In this document: in pieces, positions 13,701 to 27,031 of the stretch
Layout of the letters: each line of letters begins with the position of its first letter
Position numbering within the stretch: the stretch's first letter is position 1
NCBI GenBank assembly: GCA_907163375.1
Contig: CAJQUW010007848.1
Location: 356,001 to 420,000 of the forward strand
Reading direction: 5' to 3'
DNA length: 64,000 nt
Source of the DNA: Prostheceraeus crozeri
Lineage: Eukaryota > Platyhelminthes > Polycladida > Euryleptidae
Notes under the pieces: generated by a model
Told to the model about the DNA's origin: nothing
The model's database searches: none
What the model saw: only the letters and a program-made list of their open reading frames with translations
Program-made: the position numbers and the translations under genes

Positions 13701-14781
13701 GCCGCTAATATTCAATTTCTGTTCATGCTAGTAAAATAGACATCCATCATACATGTATAACATGCATGGCCCATTAGCTATTTCCGAACACGAACATCAA
13801 TCATTTCATTTCGCCGCCGAATTTTTGTGGTTATATCTAACTTTCAACATTTAAACCTCATTTTCTGTCAAACAGAAGTTCACATCTCTTAAAATAATGA
13901 AAAAATGGAGCTCACTCTTCTATTTGCATCTCCATACTTGGATATCTAAAACAGTAGGCCTATTGGTTCTGTCAATGAAGTTGACATATTTATTTAGAAA
14001 TATTTGGAAAGCCGTGTGTGACGCCTCTTTCTTCAAACATGGCTTTGAAATAATTGACACTGTCTTTTCTTTCTGATGCTTGTTCTTTCATCCTGGTAAG
14101 ACACTTAAGTTCACATGAATGAGGTTGTAGTTTTCATTTCACGACAGTATTCGTTCATTTGATGATAGAATTTGAATCATTAACGTGCAGAAGTGACAGT
14201 GCCATCACACTTATCTTAGACACAGGTCCACCTCAGACTTAGGGACTGCTTTTCCACCTCATGTTCCATGTAGTGAAATTGGCTTCTATGCGATGAAATA
14301 TACATACAGTATGTCTCAGTAAAACTACCAGCTTACATATCATATTACATTTTTTATGAAGCTTTATACACCCATAGACGGTTTGGATCATGGAGCAGTG
14401 CTAACATGGCTAAAGACTTTGTGGGGCGTGTTTGACTTTCATGTTTATGACTACATGTGAATGGTAGTTTTTCACTCTCCGTTTGTCAAAAGTTGTCATT
14501 CACCCCTATTTTTATATATTCTATCAATAGGACTATCCTCTACAAGATCTGTCTGATTATCATCGGATTTACCTTTATGGCACGCCTTCAATCAGATGCC
14601 TCTACAGTCGAATTACATCAAATAAAAAATCTGTTACAACATCTACTGACATTGTCGTTGAGACTTTTCTATTCTGTTGTGCTCGCCTTCAAATATCATT
14701 CAATCATTCATTGAAAGAAAATAAATTTTGTATTATGTAATTTCAAATTTTGAATGCATAGAGGAATAGCTTGTGACTTAC
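10799..14781 (-). other. Intron of the NFI-like gene, nothing else recognised
   Basis: This 4.0-kb intron has a consensus gtaagt donor at 14781 and a ttgcag acceptor at 10799. It is AT-rich with short chance frames only. No repeat or RNA gene was recognised. Confidence 0.8.
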
Positions 14782-15277
14782 CTCGGAGATACGAATGCGC
14801 TGGCATGCTGATGCTGGGATGTTTGGACTGGTTGCTGTAGATGGGAGGGGAATCCAGGAGGTGGGGGCGGAGGTGGAGGAGGAGGAGGGGAATGGCCGAA
14901 GCTGTTCAGCGGCAAGGTCAGGTAGTTGGCGGCGGAATAGGGAGGCGGCAAGTGGGCGTAGAGAGAAGACGGCTGCTCCACGCTGTTGGCAGTTTGCATG
15001 GCAACAGCGCTGACCAGCGGCTGCTCTGTTTTGAGATGATGGAGATGGGAGGACTTTCCGTAATGGCTTGGCTTGGATCGGGAGGTAGGGCTGGAGGAAT
15101 TTGGCGCGGTACCGTTTGGCCGGGAGGATGGATGAGAGGAGTCAGACCAGTCGTTGGCGGAGGCTGTGGAGGGCGTGTGACTGGACTGCAGCGCGGTGGG
15201 AAGTTCATTGAAGGTGGATATGTCGTCCACGCTCAGTTTAAACTTATCCAGGACTTCCGGCACGGGAATGACACACC
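14782..15277 (-). CDS. NFI-like gene, proline-rich transactivation-type exon
   Basis: This exon has 496 nt. The acceptor is ctctgatttgcag and the donor is a consensus GAG|gtaagt. It enters in phase 1 (A+GG gives Arg) and leaves in phase 2. It encodes CVIPVPEVLDKFKLSVDDIS, then a Ser/Thr/Pro/Asn-rich stretch, then HHLKTEQ, then PPPYSAANYLTLPL, then a run of about 12 prolines, and a Gln/His-rich end. LKTE fits the psi-K-x-E sumoylation consensus, and PPPY fits the PPxY motif bound by WW domains. Canonical NFI C-terminal halves are also proline-rich, and they activate transcription. There is no alignable similarity outside composition, so membership in this gene rests on strand, order, splice phase and neighbours. 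On the opposite strand, purine-rich low complexity opens long spurious frames. Confidence 0.85.
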
Positions 15278-15518
15278 CTGCAAATCAGAGAGTTACATGT
15301 CGATTTATCAAATTTCAACAAATGTACGAGATAAATGTTGGCGAAATCGGCATCCTCAACACATGACAGGTTCGAGATCAGCGATGTTGGAAAACATACA
15401 AGCACTTTCTACAGCCAGAATAGTAAGTCTGAACTGAATAACTAAGGGCTGATAATAGAACTGCTGAAAAGAAGATATTAACCTATAATGTAAAAGTATA
15501 ATTGTTATGAAGTTTTAA

Positions 15519-15662
15519 CGTTACTACTACCCCCACTGCAGACCTGGTGGTGCTGAAATAGACCTCAGCTGGAGCGTTGTGATACTTTTAGTCCGGATGC
15601 CCTTCCTGTCGACTTCCAATAACACTTTCGGGGCTCGATCACTGAACCATAAGGTCACTAAG
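15519..15662 (-). mobile_element. SINE-like element, family B, copy 1
   Basis: Read on the minus strand, this copy aligns with 24318-24457 along its length. Shared blocks are GAGCCCCGAAAGTGT, TGGAAGTC, a CCGGACTA block and GCTCCAG, with a similar G-rich end before GTGACG/GTAACG. The start (TGGTTCAGTGATCGAGC) resembles a tRNA box A, suggesting a Pol III-promoted SINE. The two copies are clearly diverged, so the insertions are not recent. Confidence 0.7.
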
Positions 15663-18375
15663 CAATAACTCAAGTATAACCATTCAGGTCAAGAAGAGTA
15701 ACGTTAATATTTACGGAATACGAATACTATGTAACAAAAACAGGTGTGTTAGACAACATGGAAGAATGATAATTTGAAATGCATCTGGTGAAAGAAAGAG
15801 GACGTCTAAAAATAACGGACGCAAGTTTATCAGAGCAAAGGCCGTGATCAGAACGACAGAAAAGAGAAGGACAGGAAACTTTCCGAGCTACAAATGAAGC
15901 AAAAAATACTCTATCAGTTTATGGTATTCGATATAATAAAGTCATCATGCCGTCCTACGCTTTCGGCGGTCTACCTGGTATTGTTGTTCTTCTTAGAATG
16001 CATTAAGTTCAACCACCGGAGTTACCGGACGCAAAAGATGTCTGATTTTCAACTGATTTACTTTTATTGTACAGACGACCACAAACTATTTGGAAAGTTC
16101 TTTCTTCATTTTAACTTGGAAAATAGTGATTCCCCTCAGTCAATTGCGTGGTCAGGAAACTGTTCTACCATGTGCTTTTCGATGGTCCCCAAACTGGAAG
16201 GGGAAACGGGCTGCATTGTATTTGAAATGAACGTATATCAATATTGAACAGGTTTGGATGAAAACTTGAGAAAATTTTACGAATGCCATACCTATTAATC
16301 AAACCAGAACCTCATGAAATGCAAAAATTGCGCTAGTAACGAAACGAGTATTCCAACCTGGAATATCAGCGCTGCCAGAACACGTCTTTCCAATTAACAA
16401 AAGGAGTCAGAGTTGCGAGTCGAGTATAAACCGGTAACCGGACAGTCCGAACCTCAGACCGAAGTTCTGTAAAAATTAGATCAATCAACAATGCGGCTTC
16501 AATACGTGAGCATGCTGAAATCATGTTCTACATGCATTTGAAAATACTGGCTGTCAAAAAGTACATGTGCGCAAGTAAGACTATACCTACATCTTTATAA
16601 ATGCAGTCAATTCCATGATGCACTCTAAATAAATCATCATCAAGTCAGTGTAATTTCTAATCATTCTTAGTAGGAAATCTATGAATTTTATACATTTTGA
16701 TCATGCTACCTTATTAAATTACTTTCATTAAGATCCGTATATTTCTCAATGAAAAACAACGTAAGAATGTTCTACGACCCTGTTTCGAAACTTACGGCTC
16801 ACTTTCCGAGATGTTTCGGTATTTGGCAAAGATAGATGACAAACATCAGCATGATGAGGTACCTGAAAATGCTACTGTAGTAAGAGCAAAACTTCCAAAA
16901 CTTCTTCAACAAAACACTGTCCAAAATTCAATTTCGACAGCACCGATATCACGTCATCTATGATGCGCTTTTCCTCAATGACATGAGTACTTCATCAGGT
17001 AAAGGATGATTTTACATTCATTGCACTTCAGAAGGTATGGAATGTTCATCTTAACCGAATCCAACATTTCCTAGAGATTGGGAATGTCTTGTTTTTCTCA
17101 TCATGCATTCTTCATAAAAGTCCTTTGGTTCTACACTTAATGTCATCCAGTTATTCGCTTTGTTTTCCGAAAAACAATTAGGTTCGTGTCAATGACGCTA
17201 TAGTTCATATCGGATTGAGTGACAACTGCTCTGAAATCTGTCAATAAGATGAAATACTAGTGAACCAATAATGTCTTGAGCATAAATGTCGTCTGAAAGA
17301 AGTGAATGATAACAAATGTCGAACTTTTACATTTTGATTTTTTTCATATTTCAATCCCACATCTTCAATCATCGAAATCTAAAAGTTGAGAGGAAATAAA
17401 CTCTCTAGCAGCACTAACTATTGAAACTCTAGAATACGGGAAGCCCTACATGAAGATAATATGTCATCTAAGATCGCAGCATTCTTCAAACAGAGCTAAA
17501 GCTGAAATTACTCATGAATGCCATTATTATGAATCACATTGTCCAGTTGACCAAGTAACTTATTAGGAGGGACCACTACGAACACTAGCCTGCAACAGAC
17601 TATAGGTCTACTGATCACAACATTTTGACATTAAAGAAATTGGACTTTCACCATGTACTTGTAATTTGAATGATTTACAATACAAAGATTAGTCTGTTCT
17701 ACATACTAATGCAAAGTAAGAATCCTGTGTTTGTAATGTTCATGATTCTTCGATCCTTGACTGGAGCAGTGGAATCGCAAATACAGACAGTAATGGAACT
17801 CGAACGCGAGCGCATTGTAGCATGGATGTACAGTAGCTGTTATTTTGGTGAATTCAGGTATTAATTAGAATGACTCTTACATGCTTTTCGAGGTCATTTC
17901 CGATTAATACATAAATTTATAACTGAAATCCACAAATTCATTGTATTATAAACTCAGCACGAAATTGCATCGTTCTTGGGATAATCATCCAAAGTCCATA
18001 AGGTGGATTGCTACATCGTCTGGTGTTATTGACTAACTCTTTTAACTGACCTTGATATTCCCGAGTGCACTTACAGTTAAAGAAAAACGGTATATCGCAC
18101 TGACTTTCGCAGCAGACAATGACATTCAGCGGCAAATGAAGGACAAATAGACAATTTGACGGCATCTCGATCACTTAGTGATGAAAAAAAGGAAAACTTC
18201 CAGAAAGCTGAATTAGGTTCACCGAAAAGGAAGATACAATTGACGAACGTTGCACGATAGAAAAGGATAGCACTCGTAAAAACCAATAAGCCAAGCATTT
18301 TATATTCTACGTTAATTTATTTGTTGACATTCTAATCGAGAGAAGAAGTAACAATAATACGTTGATGGATGCGTG

Positions 18376-18440
18376 CTTCAGTCGTTGATAACATGCAATA
18401 ACGACTACTGGTATGGGGTTCAAATCTAGCCTCAAAGCAA
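18376..18440 (+). mobile_element. Possible tRNA-like SINE head
   Basis: The stretch GGGGTTCAAATCTAGCC resembles a tRNA box B with its flanking T stem, about 40 nt after TTCAGTCGTTGATAACATGC, which could be a degraded box A. It resembles the box B of the element at 42017. There is no second full-length copy to align it with, so this is tentative. Confidence 0.25.
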
Positions 18441-21400
18441 AGAGTCATGGAAGGAAATCCCGAATCCCTCTGTCAACATCATAGCTCCAAGAAACTAGAA
18501 ATCTTTCTGCTTGCCTAGTTCTGAATAACAAAATCGAGAATGAAATCAAAGACAAAACCACTGAGAATCATTTGATAACAAACATCAGTAACGTCATTGA
18601 GCTGATCTAATCCTTAAATTAATCAGTCTACATTATGATAATCACTCAACTTTGATTAAGTACAAAATGTAATTGAAGACTCTGTGGATATGTATTTCAT
18701 TTATCTATAATCTGTCAGATAGCAACTTTATAATTGACCTATCAATATTGGATGATCACGCGACCTACTGCATTGATGAATGTAGACACACTCTAAGAAA
18801 CGATAACACAACAATTATCATAAAATATTCTATTTCATGTACGAACTCGACAAAATGCACATCTATGTCACCAAGCGCACTGAAAACATGTCAATCAGAT
18901 GAGAAATTCCTGATCAATCAGACACATTACTGTTGAAGAAACTCGGATCACTCGAGTGCAGCTGATTTCACTTGATGTTGAGACATAACAGCTTCATACA
19001 GTTAGAAGTCTTCTTCAAAACCATGACAGTTAAGATTTATGTAGAAGAGGAAGCTGCAACATATGTTAAGGTGTAGAAGTTACGTCGACCGAAAATATAT
19101 TACACGCTCGAGTTCTGCGACCCATCTGGCATCTTTCGAATAGAGGACACATCTGGTGTCGTTTCACTGTCCCTGTTACCCGAAATAATTCATATTACGA
19201 AACTCCTTCCAATATTCAAACTAGCATTCGTATCCTTTTCGGTAAGGTAAACAATGTCCCAAGTAAATCATTGATTATATGACGATAATGCAGTTGGAAG
19301 TGACGACTTAATGACTTGATGAATTAATGAAATAATTAATACAAATTTAAGTTAATTGATATATTAACCTTTATTCTTCATTATTCAAAAAAGCTTTAAA
19401 ATATAATTGTCGAATATCTTTACATATTCTTAGATACATACATTTACAGGAATTTACATAGTCTCTGAATTACTGAATTTGATTATTTCACGAAAGCTTT
19501 GAGAACCATCATAGAAGTATGCCTATGTTTGACTGTTTTGTGAATAATAATAACTACTTGACCAGTAAGTTTATATGTAAATTGAATATGTTGTAGATTA
19601 CAAGGACTTTCATCAAGAATAATTAATAGAATTTACACTAAGCTGTTTAGCGCGATAACAGAATAGCAGAACGTATATTTTTCAAAAGAAAACACGTTGA
19701 GGGGTCACACAATTTTGTGAATGAAAAGTGAAAAACGAGGTGATGAGGTACAATGATGCAGTGAAACAAAATGATATTGACAGATGATAGAATTATGATA
19801 TATGGTCATCAAATATTTTAAACAAAAGAAGGAGAAGATAGTCAATAGACCAATAATGTAATTCAATGGTTGATATATCATCATGAATCATGATGCTTTC
19901 ATCGTTGTCGCATTACTCTGATCATTATTCTTTCCAAAATTTACATAGCAAATGCTGCCAGTAGTCGTAAACGCAGACGTATAGATTTCCACTGCTTGTC
20001 ATATGAAACAACTTCATAGTTGATCTCACGCTAGTATTGGCAAATAGGTCGTAAAAATGCAGTTTTGTCCATTGTTTATTTACAGTTCGTCAGTATTATC
20101 AGATGTCTGTAATATCCATGAATGCATAAAGCCTTCAAGCGCTGCAGGTCTATCGAGTCCCGCATCTATTTCACTACCCCAGATCACAAAAACCACAGAG
20201 AAACAAAATGATGCTCAATAGATAACTAGATTTGATGATTGTCACATATTGATACTCACTGTGATGTGTAATTGAAAAGTTCATCTTAATAATTGCAGTA
20301 TTTTTATCTTTCAATCAGGATGTTTGTAAAACTCGATAATGAAATCTCATTCAACCCTTGGACTGTGCTGCCACACATTTGTATTTCTAAAAGCTTGTAC
20401 GTAAACTAAGACAAATTCACAATCAGTATGAAAGATTGCATCAAGAGCAAATTTTGGTTGTCAAAGCAAAATATAATTTTGGGTTCTGATTTTTGTATAG
20501 ATTTTCAAATAGCGCTTCACCGGGGGTGTAACTAATGGGTCAAAAAGCTGTGCTAATATCAAGTGAAGCAAATATTGTGCAACTGCAATCAATTTTTACT
20601 GGTAGGATCAAAAACACACATATATATTTATGTTTTAAATTAACTTCATTACAATATGGCTGCATTCCACATTTAGGAATAATGAAATGAAAATACAAAT
20701 AGCCATTGAAATATAACATGCATTGAATATGAATGAACTGCTATTCATTCTTAGATGCAAAGCATCTCAACTTTGAAAATGTAAGTTATCTCTCCCTCTT
20801 TTTTGTTGCAAAGGATAGAACTTTTGTTTCATCGGCGGACTTTCGGGCTAAGACCGTTCGTTAATTCTTTTCAAAGTCAGTTGAAAAAACTGATTAAAAA
20901 ATAAATTAAATGACAAAATTAATTTTGTTTCTAGCAATAAAGAAGTAAGGAAGATAACTTGTATTTCCTAATTGAAAGTACAATTGCTAACCCGCAAGCT
21001 GCCATTACATTTGTAGAACATTTTGCCTTTTTAAACAGGAATGTGATCGGCAAGAGTATGTAAATATATATATATATTATGATTGCTGGCGATAAGTTAT
21101 TATAAACTGAAATTTCAGCTTTCAGCATAACATTTTGGAAATCTTAAAACTAACTTCAAAGCATCCCTTTGTATATACAAAAGCATTACAATTTAATCTA
21201 TTATAACAAGCCTGTAATAACCGACTTGTACAATGAAGTTTGAAAAGGCAGCAATATAATCCCGACTACTCCATACGTGCATATCATTCTACAATTAAAA
21301 CTCAAAATTAGGTGCAGGAAATGTTGAGGATGAAATTGTCTGATAACCATGATTGGACCATAAAACCCACAGAGCCTCCTTAAGTACTGCGATCCACGGT

Positions 21401-23613
21401 GTCTGAAAACGGCTTTCTTAAATCCAGTGAGGTGGCGGGTAACATAACTGGCAATATCACATGCAACAAAACATCGAATCATAAAAAATCATCTTCAGTA
21501 TCCGTATGTTTTCTGCCATACTTTCAATATTTCCAAAAACAGAATTTGCCTCCAAATTTTCACCCCGGATTTTCAATGATCTACTGAACAGGGCTGGTGA
21601 ACGTAGCGTCAATCCAGAGCTAATTAGATTTCTATCTCGATTTTTAGGTGAACAGTCAAACTCATCTGCATTCGATGTGTCAAATTTTTCTATTTCTTCA
21701 TATCCGCATCTTTCGCCTGTCACTTTATAGGGGCTTCATAGCACCCTCAATCCAAATTCATTTCCAGACTTTTGATGTGGCCGAGAAACACGCTCTCCAA
21801 TATTATTGACTTTCAATTCCGACAATAGTACAACTACTTGCCACTATTCCGTGCTGCATACATCTATCAAAAACTATTCATCAGCTTTCATTTCCTGTTC
21901 CATCAAAAAGAAAAGACCAAACATTAACAACATCATAACGAGTTATTAGCTATGTAGTGAAATTCATAAATAACATGCTACAAACAACCAATTTGTACTA
22001 GAACTTTTCCAGTCTGTTTATTTCTCTGTTCATTTATCAAGTTCGCTTATTTTAATCCCGATAAAATCCTCCCAAATGAAGTTTACGTCCTCTTTAATCA
22101 GTAACTGAACTTCTTAAAAGAGGTATCGTCAACGTCCCTCGCCGCCAACATTAAAAGCCAACTTATTTCTGTAGTGAGAAACACCTCAACTCAAGTACAA
22201 TAACAAAACGGTCGACAATGATCGTCACACCACTCAAAAACTCCTTCATTCAAGCCAACGATAAGGAGCAGATCCACCAAAATCTTCGTCCGTTAACTCG
22301 ATCAACTCAACTACAATTGCCGCAAAAGTTCTAAGTCTGGCTTTTACAACTCTCAGTTGAATGTCAATTCAAAAAGTCAATATTTATCAAGACAAGAGCT
22401 TTTCTCTCTCTACTTCGTTCATTTGCAGATTCTCTTCTTCTCAAGGTTCCACCAAGCGTCAAAGTGAGTCATCCATCTAATCTGACAGAACTCAAATGTA
22501 AAATACTTTTCGGGTTTTTGTCAAGTGCATGTCAAAGAATTATGTCAGAAAGATCTCATTTCAAACAAGGTAAAGTGCAACACTTCTCGACAAATAAAAC
22601 GCCGAACTCTGGCTGTTGTGCGGGGCAGGTGTGAGCTTGTTTCACAAAACTCGACTTGTAAACGCCACACAGAAACAAGAGTACAATTCGTTCTCTCTCT
22701 GAGGAGTCACTTGTCGTAAGAATTAGAGAACAGTTTCACTACAAGCCATGGAACCAGGTAAACCTCACTTCCCAGTCAATACTAGTTAATTATTCAACAA
22801 CAGGTCGTCCGTTGATTAAATCGATGCTGTTTCAGTTAAGTCACTTTCCAATTAAATAGTTCTCCCAACAGATTAATAACATTAACAGCCCGATTAAAAT
22901 CTTCAATGTCACAGAAAAGAGTCTTTTGTTAAGCCTAAAAGAAAATCGTTCATTTGATTCGTTTTAACTTGATCTCCAACACTCATTACCAAAGAGGCAG
23001 CGCCAGAGGCGCATTTTTAGAGAGTTGAGATTTTGAATCATGAGATTAGATCTTCTCATCCCAGCATTCATCTTCAACAATTTTTTTTCTCTAACCTCAT
23101 TGAAATATTTGATAAGAAGAAATGCGTACGGGCTGAAATCATCTTCAATTATCTTGAAAATCACACATAGTACAGCGACATGAGGCTCTCACTAGCGACC
23201 ACACGATTGTAGGTCGAGTCAGCACACAAAAATGAATGTCAGAACCCAAATTGCCGTCCATTGGTGTAGAGCAAAAAGAAAAATTGATAAGACCTGACCT
23301 CTCACGTCACGTCAGTGCAAAAATTTTCTGATGTGTTTTTCATTGACAAAATGAACCTCACTACAAAATGATGTGTAACACTTAGTGCAGATATAAGAAA
23401 CATACTATTTACAACAAATTCTGCTAATTCCCTACGAGGATTGAGGCGGCGTTATTTAGCGTTACTAGGTCTTCCTTAGCTTTCGTGCAAGCAAACCGAG
23501 TAGGTTCAATCACGAATTTTCAGAAACTGGATCCACCCCAGACAAACGAGCTGGACCAATGCGACCGAGGGAGTAACGAAGGCGGAATGAATGAGTCTCA
23601 ACCGAATTAAGCT

Positions 23614-23661
23614 TCTGTGGCCTTGTGGTGAAATGTTCACTTTGAATCAATGAGACTTGGA
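23614..23661 (+). mobile_element. Fragment of SINE head, family C
   Basis: CTGTGGCCTTGTGGTGAAAT matches the head of the element at 42017 (CTGTGGCCTTATGGAAGAGT), followed by a decayed box B-like segment (TTTGAATCAATGAGAC). The copy stops soon after, so it is a fragment. Confidence 0.4.
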
Positions 23662-24317
23662 AAATAATCGAAATTGAAATAGATCAAATAATTATAAAAT
23701 AGTAAAAACATGCAATCAATCAGGCATATTGCGCTACTTACCAAAAGATTTACTTTTTCAGACAAATTAAGGGAAACGGTGTTCTCTTTTTAGTCACCAC
23801 ACAGCTATCCGTTCACTCTCTTCGTCAACTGCAGTTGGTCCTTACAACATCCATCCATGAACTCCCTCTCCAGAATCTTCCACAATGGCGCTTCTTGCAT
23901 TGATCTTAAATCTTTCTAAGTCTATCATTATTTTCCCTCCACAAATTCCTTCGTCATCGTAGCCGGTGCACAAATCAGATAAATCCAATGCTCTTCAATT
24001 CGCCCTATCAATCTACCTTATCTTTTGTATCTCGAGACTATTTTGATTGTCTCGAGGTCTCTCCTCAATTCCTGTAAGCTTCTGAACTCTCTTCAGGCCG
24101 ACTTCTGCCAATCCACTCCATGACTTCAACTTATTGGTTGGAGACATTCACAAAATTCACTCTATGACTATCCACTTAGTCCACAGAATCGCGAACTAAG
24201 ACTTGATGAAAAATACTTTTCTTCTACTGAAGAAAACATTATTGAAAGACAATTAATAATTTATTAGGTATTTGGTAGACTCCGTGACACAGTAATTAAG
24301 TGTATTGTTAGACATCG

Positions 24318-24457
24318 TCCGGTCCAATGATAGAGCCCCGAAAGTGTCAGTGGAAGTCAGCAGGATGGGTGTCCGGACTAGACGATCACAATGCTCCAGA
24401 TAAAACTCTGACTATGTCAGCACCGTCCAAGCCAAGAATAGGGGAGAGGAGTGACGC
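24318..24457 (+). mobile_element. SINE-like element, family B, copy 2
   Basis: This is the plus-strand partner of the copy at 15519-15662. It contains GAGCCCCGAAAGTGTCAGTG, TGTCCGGACTA and GATCACAATGCTCCAG. Its 5' head (CAATGATAGAGC) is a decayed form of the tRNA-like start seen in copy 1. It ends in a purine-rich stretch before GTGACG. Confidence 0.7.
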
Positions 24458-26584
24458 TAACCCATCATTTCATTAGGTATTTTGACAGTCCTTCAACATG
24501 AAATGGTACAGGAATGACAAGTGAGTGAGAACAGGAACTCCTCAAAGCAAACATTGGATTTCAGATATTCTCACTTACCAGCCACCATGGAACCAGAATC
24601 ACGCTACGTACACAGTCATACATTTCGGTCGGATTTTCAAACCCTCAATACCTTTAATTAATCTTTTTCCATTTCAAATTCTCTTCGAGTGTTGCTGCAC
24701 GATTCTCAATCCTCGATTCACAGACAGTATTACCTATCGCATAAACGGATTTAGAGAAGATTTGAAGGACCTGAAGTTTTAAAATCTTGACTCCGCATCA
24801 CCGAACTCTCATCAAACCGCAAACTCGAAAATGAGCTCCCACAATAACCATGACAACGCAGTTAGAGGCGACGGCAGTAGGAAGCCTGCCGACTGTGGCA
24901 TTGTACATGTGCTGCATTAACACTTAAAGGTATCGCTTCACTCGCGCATAATGCAAGCATCGATTTAGTCTTAACGAAGGATAGAACACTAGTCGAATAC
25001 TTATTCTCCCTCATTCATGTCATCCGATTTTTACCTTTCATCAAAGTCTGTTCAATGTCTTCTCAAATTTCTTTCGTAATTTTCCTTTCCACATCCGCTC
25101 TTCCAATTCAAGCGAAATTTCGCTTCGCACTTATATTAACCTCAATTTGAATGGCATGATTGGGATTCCCTTTATTACCTAGATGGAGGCCGTCCAGTAA
25201 GAGTGAAATACCTTTTCCCATTGTCATCGCCTTCGCTTATCGAATAATCCCCCCTCTATTGCTCGACAACTCCCTCCCTTTCCAACTTTTAACATGAAGA
25301 CTCTTTCAAGAAGGTACTGTCGATTTCAGCCTAACTTAAATTCTCCTGTCTTTTTTAGCAATGGCAATTCCTGGTCGCCGCCCGTCTGTGTTGACCAGTC
25401 ACGGAATATTAAGTTTGATGGTGTCAAAGGCGACCACTTTGCAAAACACGTGCATTTACTAACATAGCAATCGCTCATTATCTTAAATAGTGCCATGCAA
25501 GTACAACAGCCTTCAACAAAGACGAGGGCAAAATGATAATTTGATTCTTTTATCGACAAAATTTCTTCAAAACTATGCGATCATAGGTAATGATTATGAA
25601 GAAACCACTTTGATTGAAAATCATTTAATTTGTTAAGCAGGCTTTAACATTGCAAATTGAGTGAATATGCTAACGTCGTTATCCTCCCCTCAGAGAACAT
25701 TCGTCCATTGAACACTCTGTTCTGTCTACTGGAAAATGCATCAACACAATGATTTCACTACAAGACTTTTAATCGTATGTAAAAGATAGCAATCTCAAAA
25801 GTGGTGTTTAGTAATATGTGAATGAGAAAAAATGTAAGAGGTGTTAATTAGAAATCTGATGCTGCAAAAATTGGAACTTTTGAAATTGATAATAAAAGAA
25901 AATTTGCATAACTATTCAACTCGATTTTGTCATTGATGGTTGGTTTCATTTCAAGGATGTAAAACACTGCTCGAAGTCTTAGATTTGAAGGCTCGTTATT
26001 ATGAGCAAGAATAGTCGAAGAGAAGTTGCGATTATGGCATTTCTATAAATGTTTGAACATAGAAGATTTGGTAGTTTTATGCCCACGGCCACGGATGTGT
26101 AAAGGTTTCATGGCGATCTCTATATAGAAGTTTTCGCACCTATCACAATTGAGCTGACATAACACACATTTTCTGTTGCATAATTCGTTATCATTAGGAC
26201 AACTTTTTTTTCATTCATGGTTTGCCTGTCATATACAATTTTAAAATTTCTAGCAGAGTGGAATCACCATATGTCACCAACGTTTAGAATTTGAGAATTA
26301 GGAAATAGCTGCCAGACATAATTGCTGAAAGATTGAGTTTTCGAATGGTGTGAGTGACTGAAAAACTTGCATTAGTTAAATGTTTTGGTCTTCTGAGGAT
26401 TCTGTATGTTACTTAAACGATGCCACTCATCTACATGTACGCTGCAGAGAATACCTTCCCAAAAAAAATGCCAAGTGGGTAAAATCGGAACATTGGCTGA
26501 CATTTTTACCCATCTCTCCGCCACCCAATGCACGAAGCCATGCCAGCAGACTGAAGATTGAGCAGCCTTCACACACTCACTAAG

Positions 26585-26706
26585 TTGGGGCTAGTGACCT
26601 CTGGTGAGAGAGGAGGGACCTCCCGAGGCGGACAGCCTGGAACCTTGGAGCTTCTGCACTTCCGCACCGAAACGCAGCCCTAAACCAACTGAGATTTCCT
26701 ACCACC
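26585..26706 (-). mobile_element. tRNA-derived SINE, family A, copy 1
   Basis: On the minus strand this begins GGTAGGAAATCTCAGTTGGT, a tRNA-like box A, and continues through GTGCAGAAGCTCCAAGGTTC, containing a box B-like GGTTCCAGGCTGTCCGC, to a G/C-rich tail. It aligns with 54287-54400. The arrangement matches a tRNA head fused to a SINE body. It is not a functional tRNA: the stems do not pair well and there is a body downstream. Confidence 0.65.
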
Positions 26707-27031
26707 CATTTCATTCCGACTTGACAATAAATGTTTTAAGGGAAAAAACTGCTTTTTGTGCATGCGGTCATTGTCTCCCGCTGTCACACCTCATAGTCGA
26801 TCAGTTATTGGAAGTTCATTTTTAGCAAAGTCAAGAATACTCCCGAAGTTTGGTAGGCGGTAAATTAAACGGACAAAAATTAAGTAAAAATCACAGACGA
26901 CCTTCAGACTCCAGTGTTTTTTAACTGTCGATGGCATTCAAAGGAGCATTGGCATCCAAAGCAACTATGGACCGCTGTAGGACATTGTAGGCCGAAGGAA
27001 CGCCTTTTTACTCATGTGTCAATTTAATCTG

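Noticed and set aside
14795-15437. Open frames up to 198 codons on the plus strand
   Set aside because: They lie opposite the proline-rich NFI-like exon. Polyproline codons read as Gly/Arg/Glu-rich open frames in antisense, so these are shadows.
20832-20866. Similarity of GGACTTTCGGGC...GACCGTTCG to 52204-52232, considered as ribozyme-like
   Set aside because: The complementary strand has a GAAA-GTC block, but no CTGATGAG core of a hammerhead is in place. The match is too short to define a repeat.
21060-21080. (TA)n run
   Set aside because: It is too short to be notable in AT-rich DNA.
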